Source: Candidatus Kerfeldbacteria bacterium (GTDB lineage: Bacteria; Patescibacteriota; Patescibacteriia; SBBC01). Taken from it: a stretch of 34,732 nt of DNA. The notes under the pieces were generated by a model. That model worked only from the letters and a program-made list of their open reading frames with translations. It had not been told where the DNA came from and did not search any database. This document shows, one piece after another, positions 34,640-34,732 of the stretch (its first letter is position 1; each line of letters starts with the position of its first letter). The position numbers were made by a program, and so were the translations under genes. The stretch spans positions 1 to 34,732 of the forward strand of contig JACQKH010000004.1 in NCBI GenBank assembly GCA_016204585.1, given 5' to 3'.

Positions 34640-34732
34640 ATGGTTCTCTTCCTCGCCGCCGGCGCCGCAATTGGCATCCAGGGGGTGTCCCGGCGTATGC
34701 GGGGAGTGGCGGGAATTGTCTTGTGGAAAACT
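34640..34732 (+). CDS. Possible partial ORF running off the window
   Basis: ATG34640 MVLFLAAGAAIGIQGVSRRMRGVAGIVLWKT, open to the end. Confidence 0.25.
   Translation, partial: MVLFLAAGAAIGIQGVSRRMRGVAGIVLWKT

Overview
The window looks like a chromosomal segment from a Candidate Phyla Radiation / Patescibacteria-type bacterium. This is inferred from gene content: NTN/NVN-rich linkers, TSP3/LTD surface proteins, a four-helix-bundle S23-like protein, small coiled-coil families and compact type IV pilus genes. Recognisable housekeeping genes are polA, holA, rpsT, uvrB, ruvA, guaB, a FemAB-like transferase, a sugar nucleotidyltransferase, a Mur-ligase-like gene and tRNA-Arg(CCG). There is also a pilB/pilC/minor-pilin operon and an AT-rich type II restriction-modification pair at the right end. 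The most notable signals are: (1) an in-frame TGA in polA at the conserved Gly of the QGTAAD motif, and a second in-frame TGA in a small coiled-coil gene, although TGA is an ordinary stop elsewhere in the window; (2) a family of compound palindromic repeats sharing CCCAGCACCA/TGGTGCTGGG or CCCCGCACCA/TGGTGCGGGG arms, one fused in frame to the start of a PilX-like gene, one containing the holA start codon, and one overlapping the tRNA-Arg 3' end; (3) AATTACGAATT repeats flanking a four-helix-bundle gene in inverted orientation, with a third copy supplying another gene's start codon; (4) two gene-start architectures, one probably leaderless (TGCTACANT 6-8 nt from ATG) and one of small genes with TTGAC-N17-TAnnnT promoter, Shine-Dalgarno and terminator; (5) a long structured 5' leader upstream of an unknown gene. 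All coordinates and assignments were read by eye and from the supplied ORF track. No database search was run.
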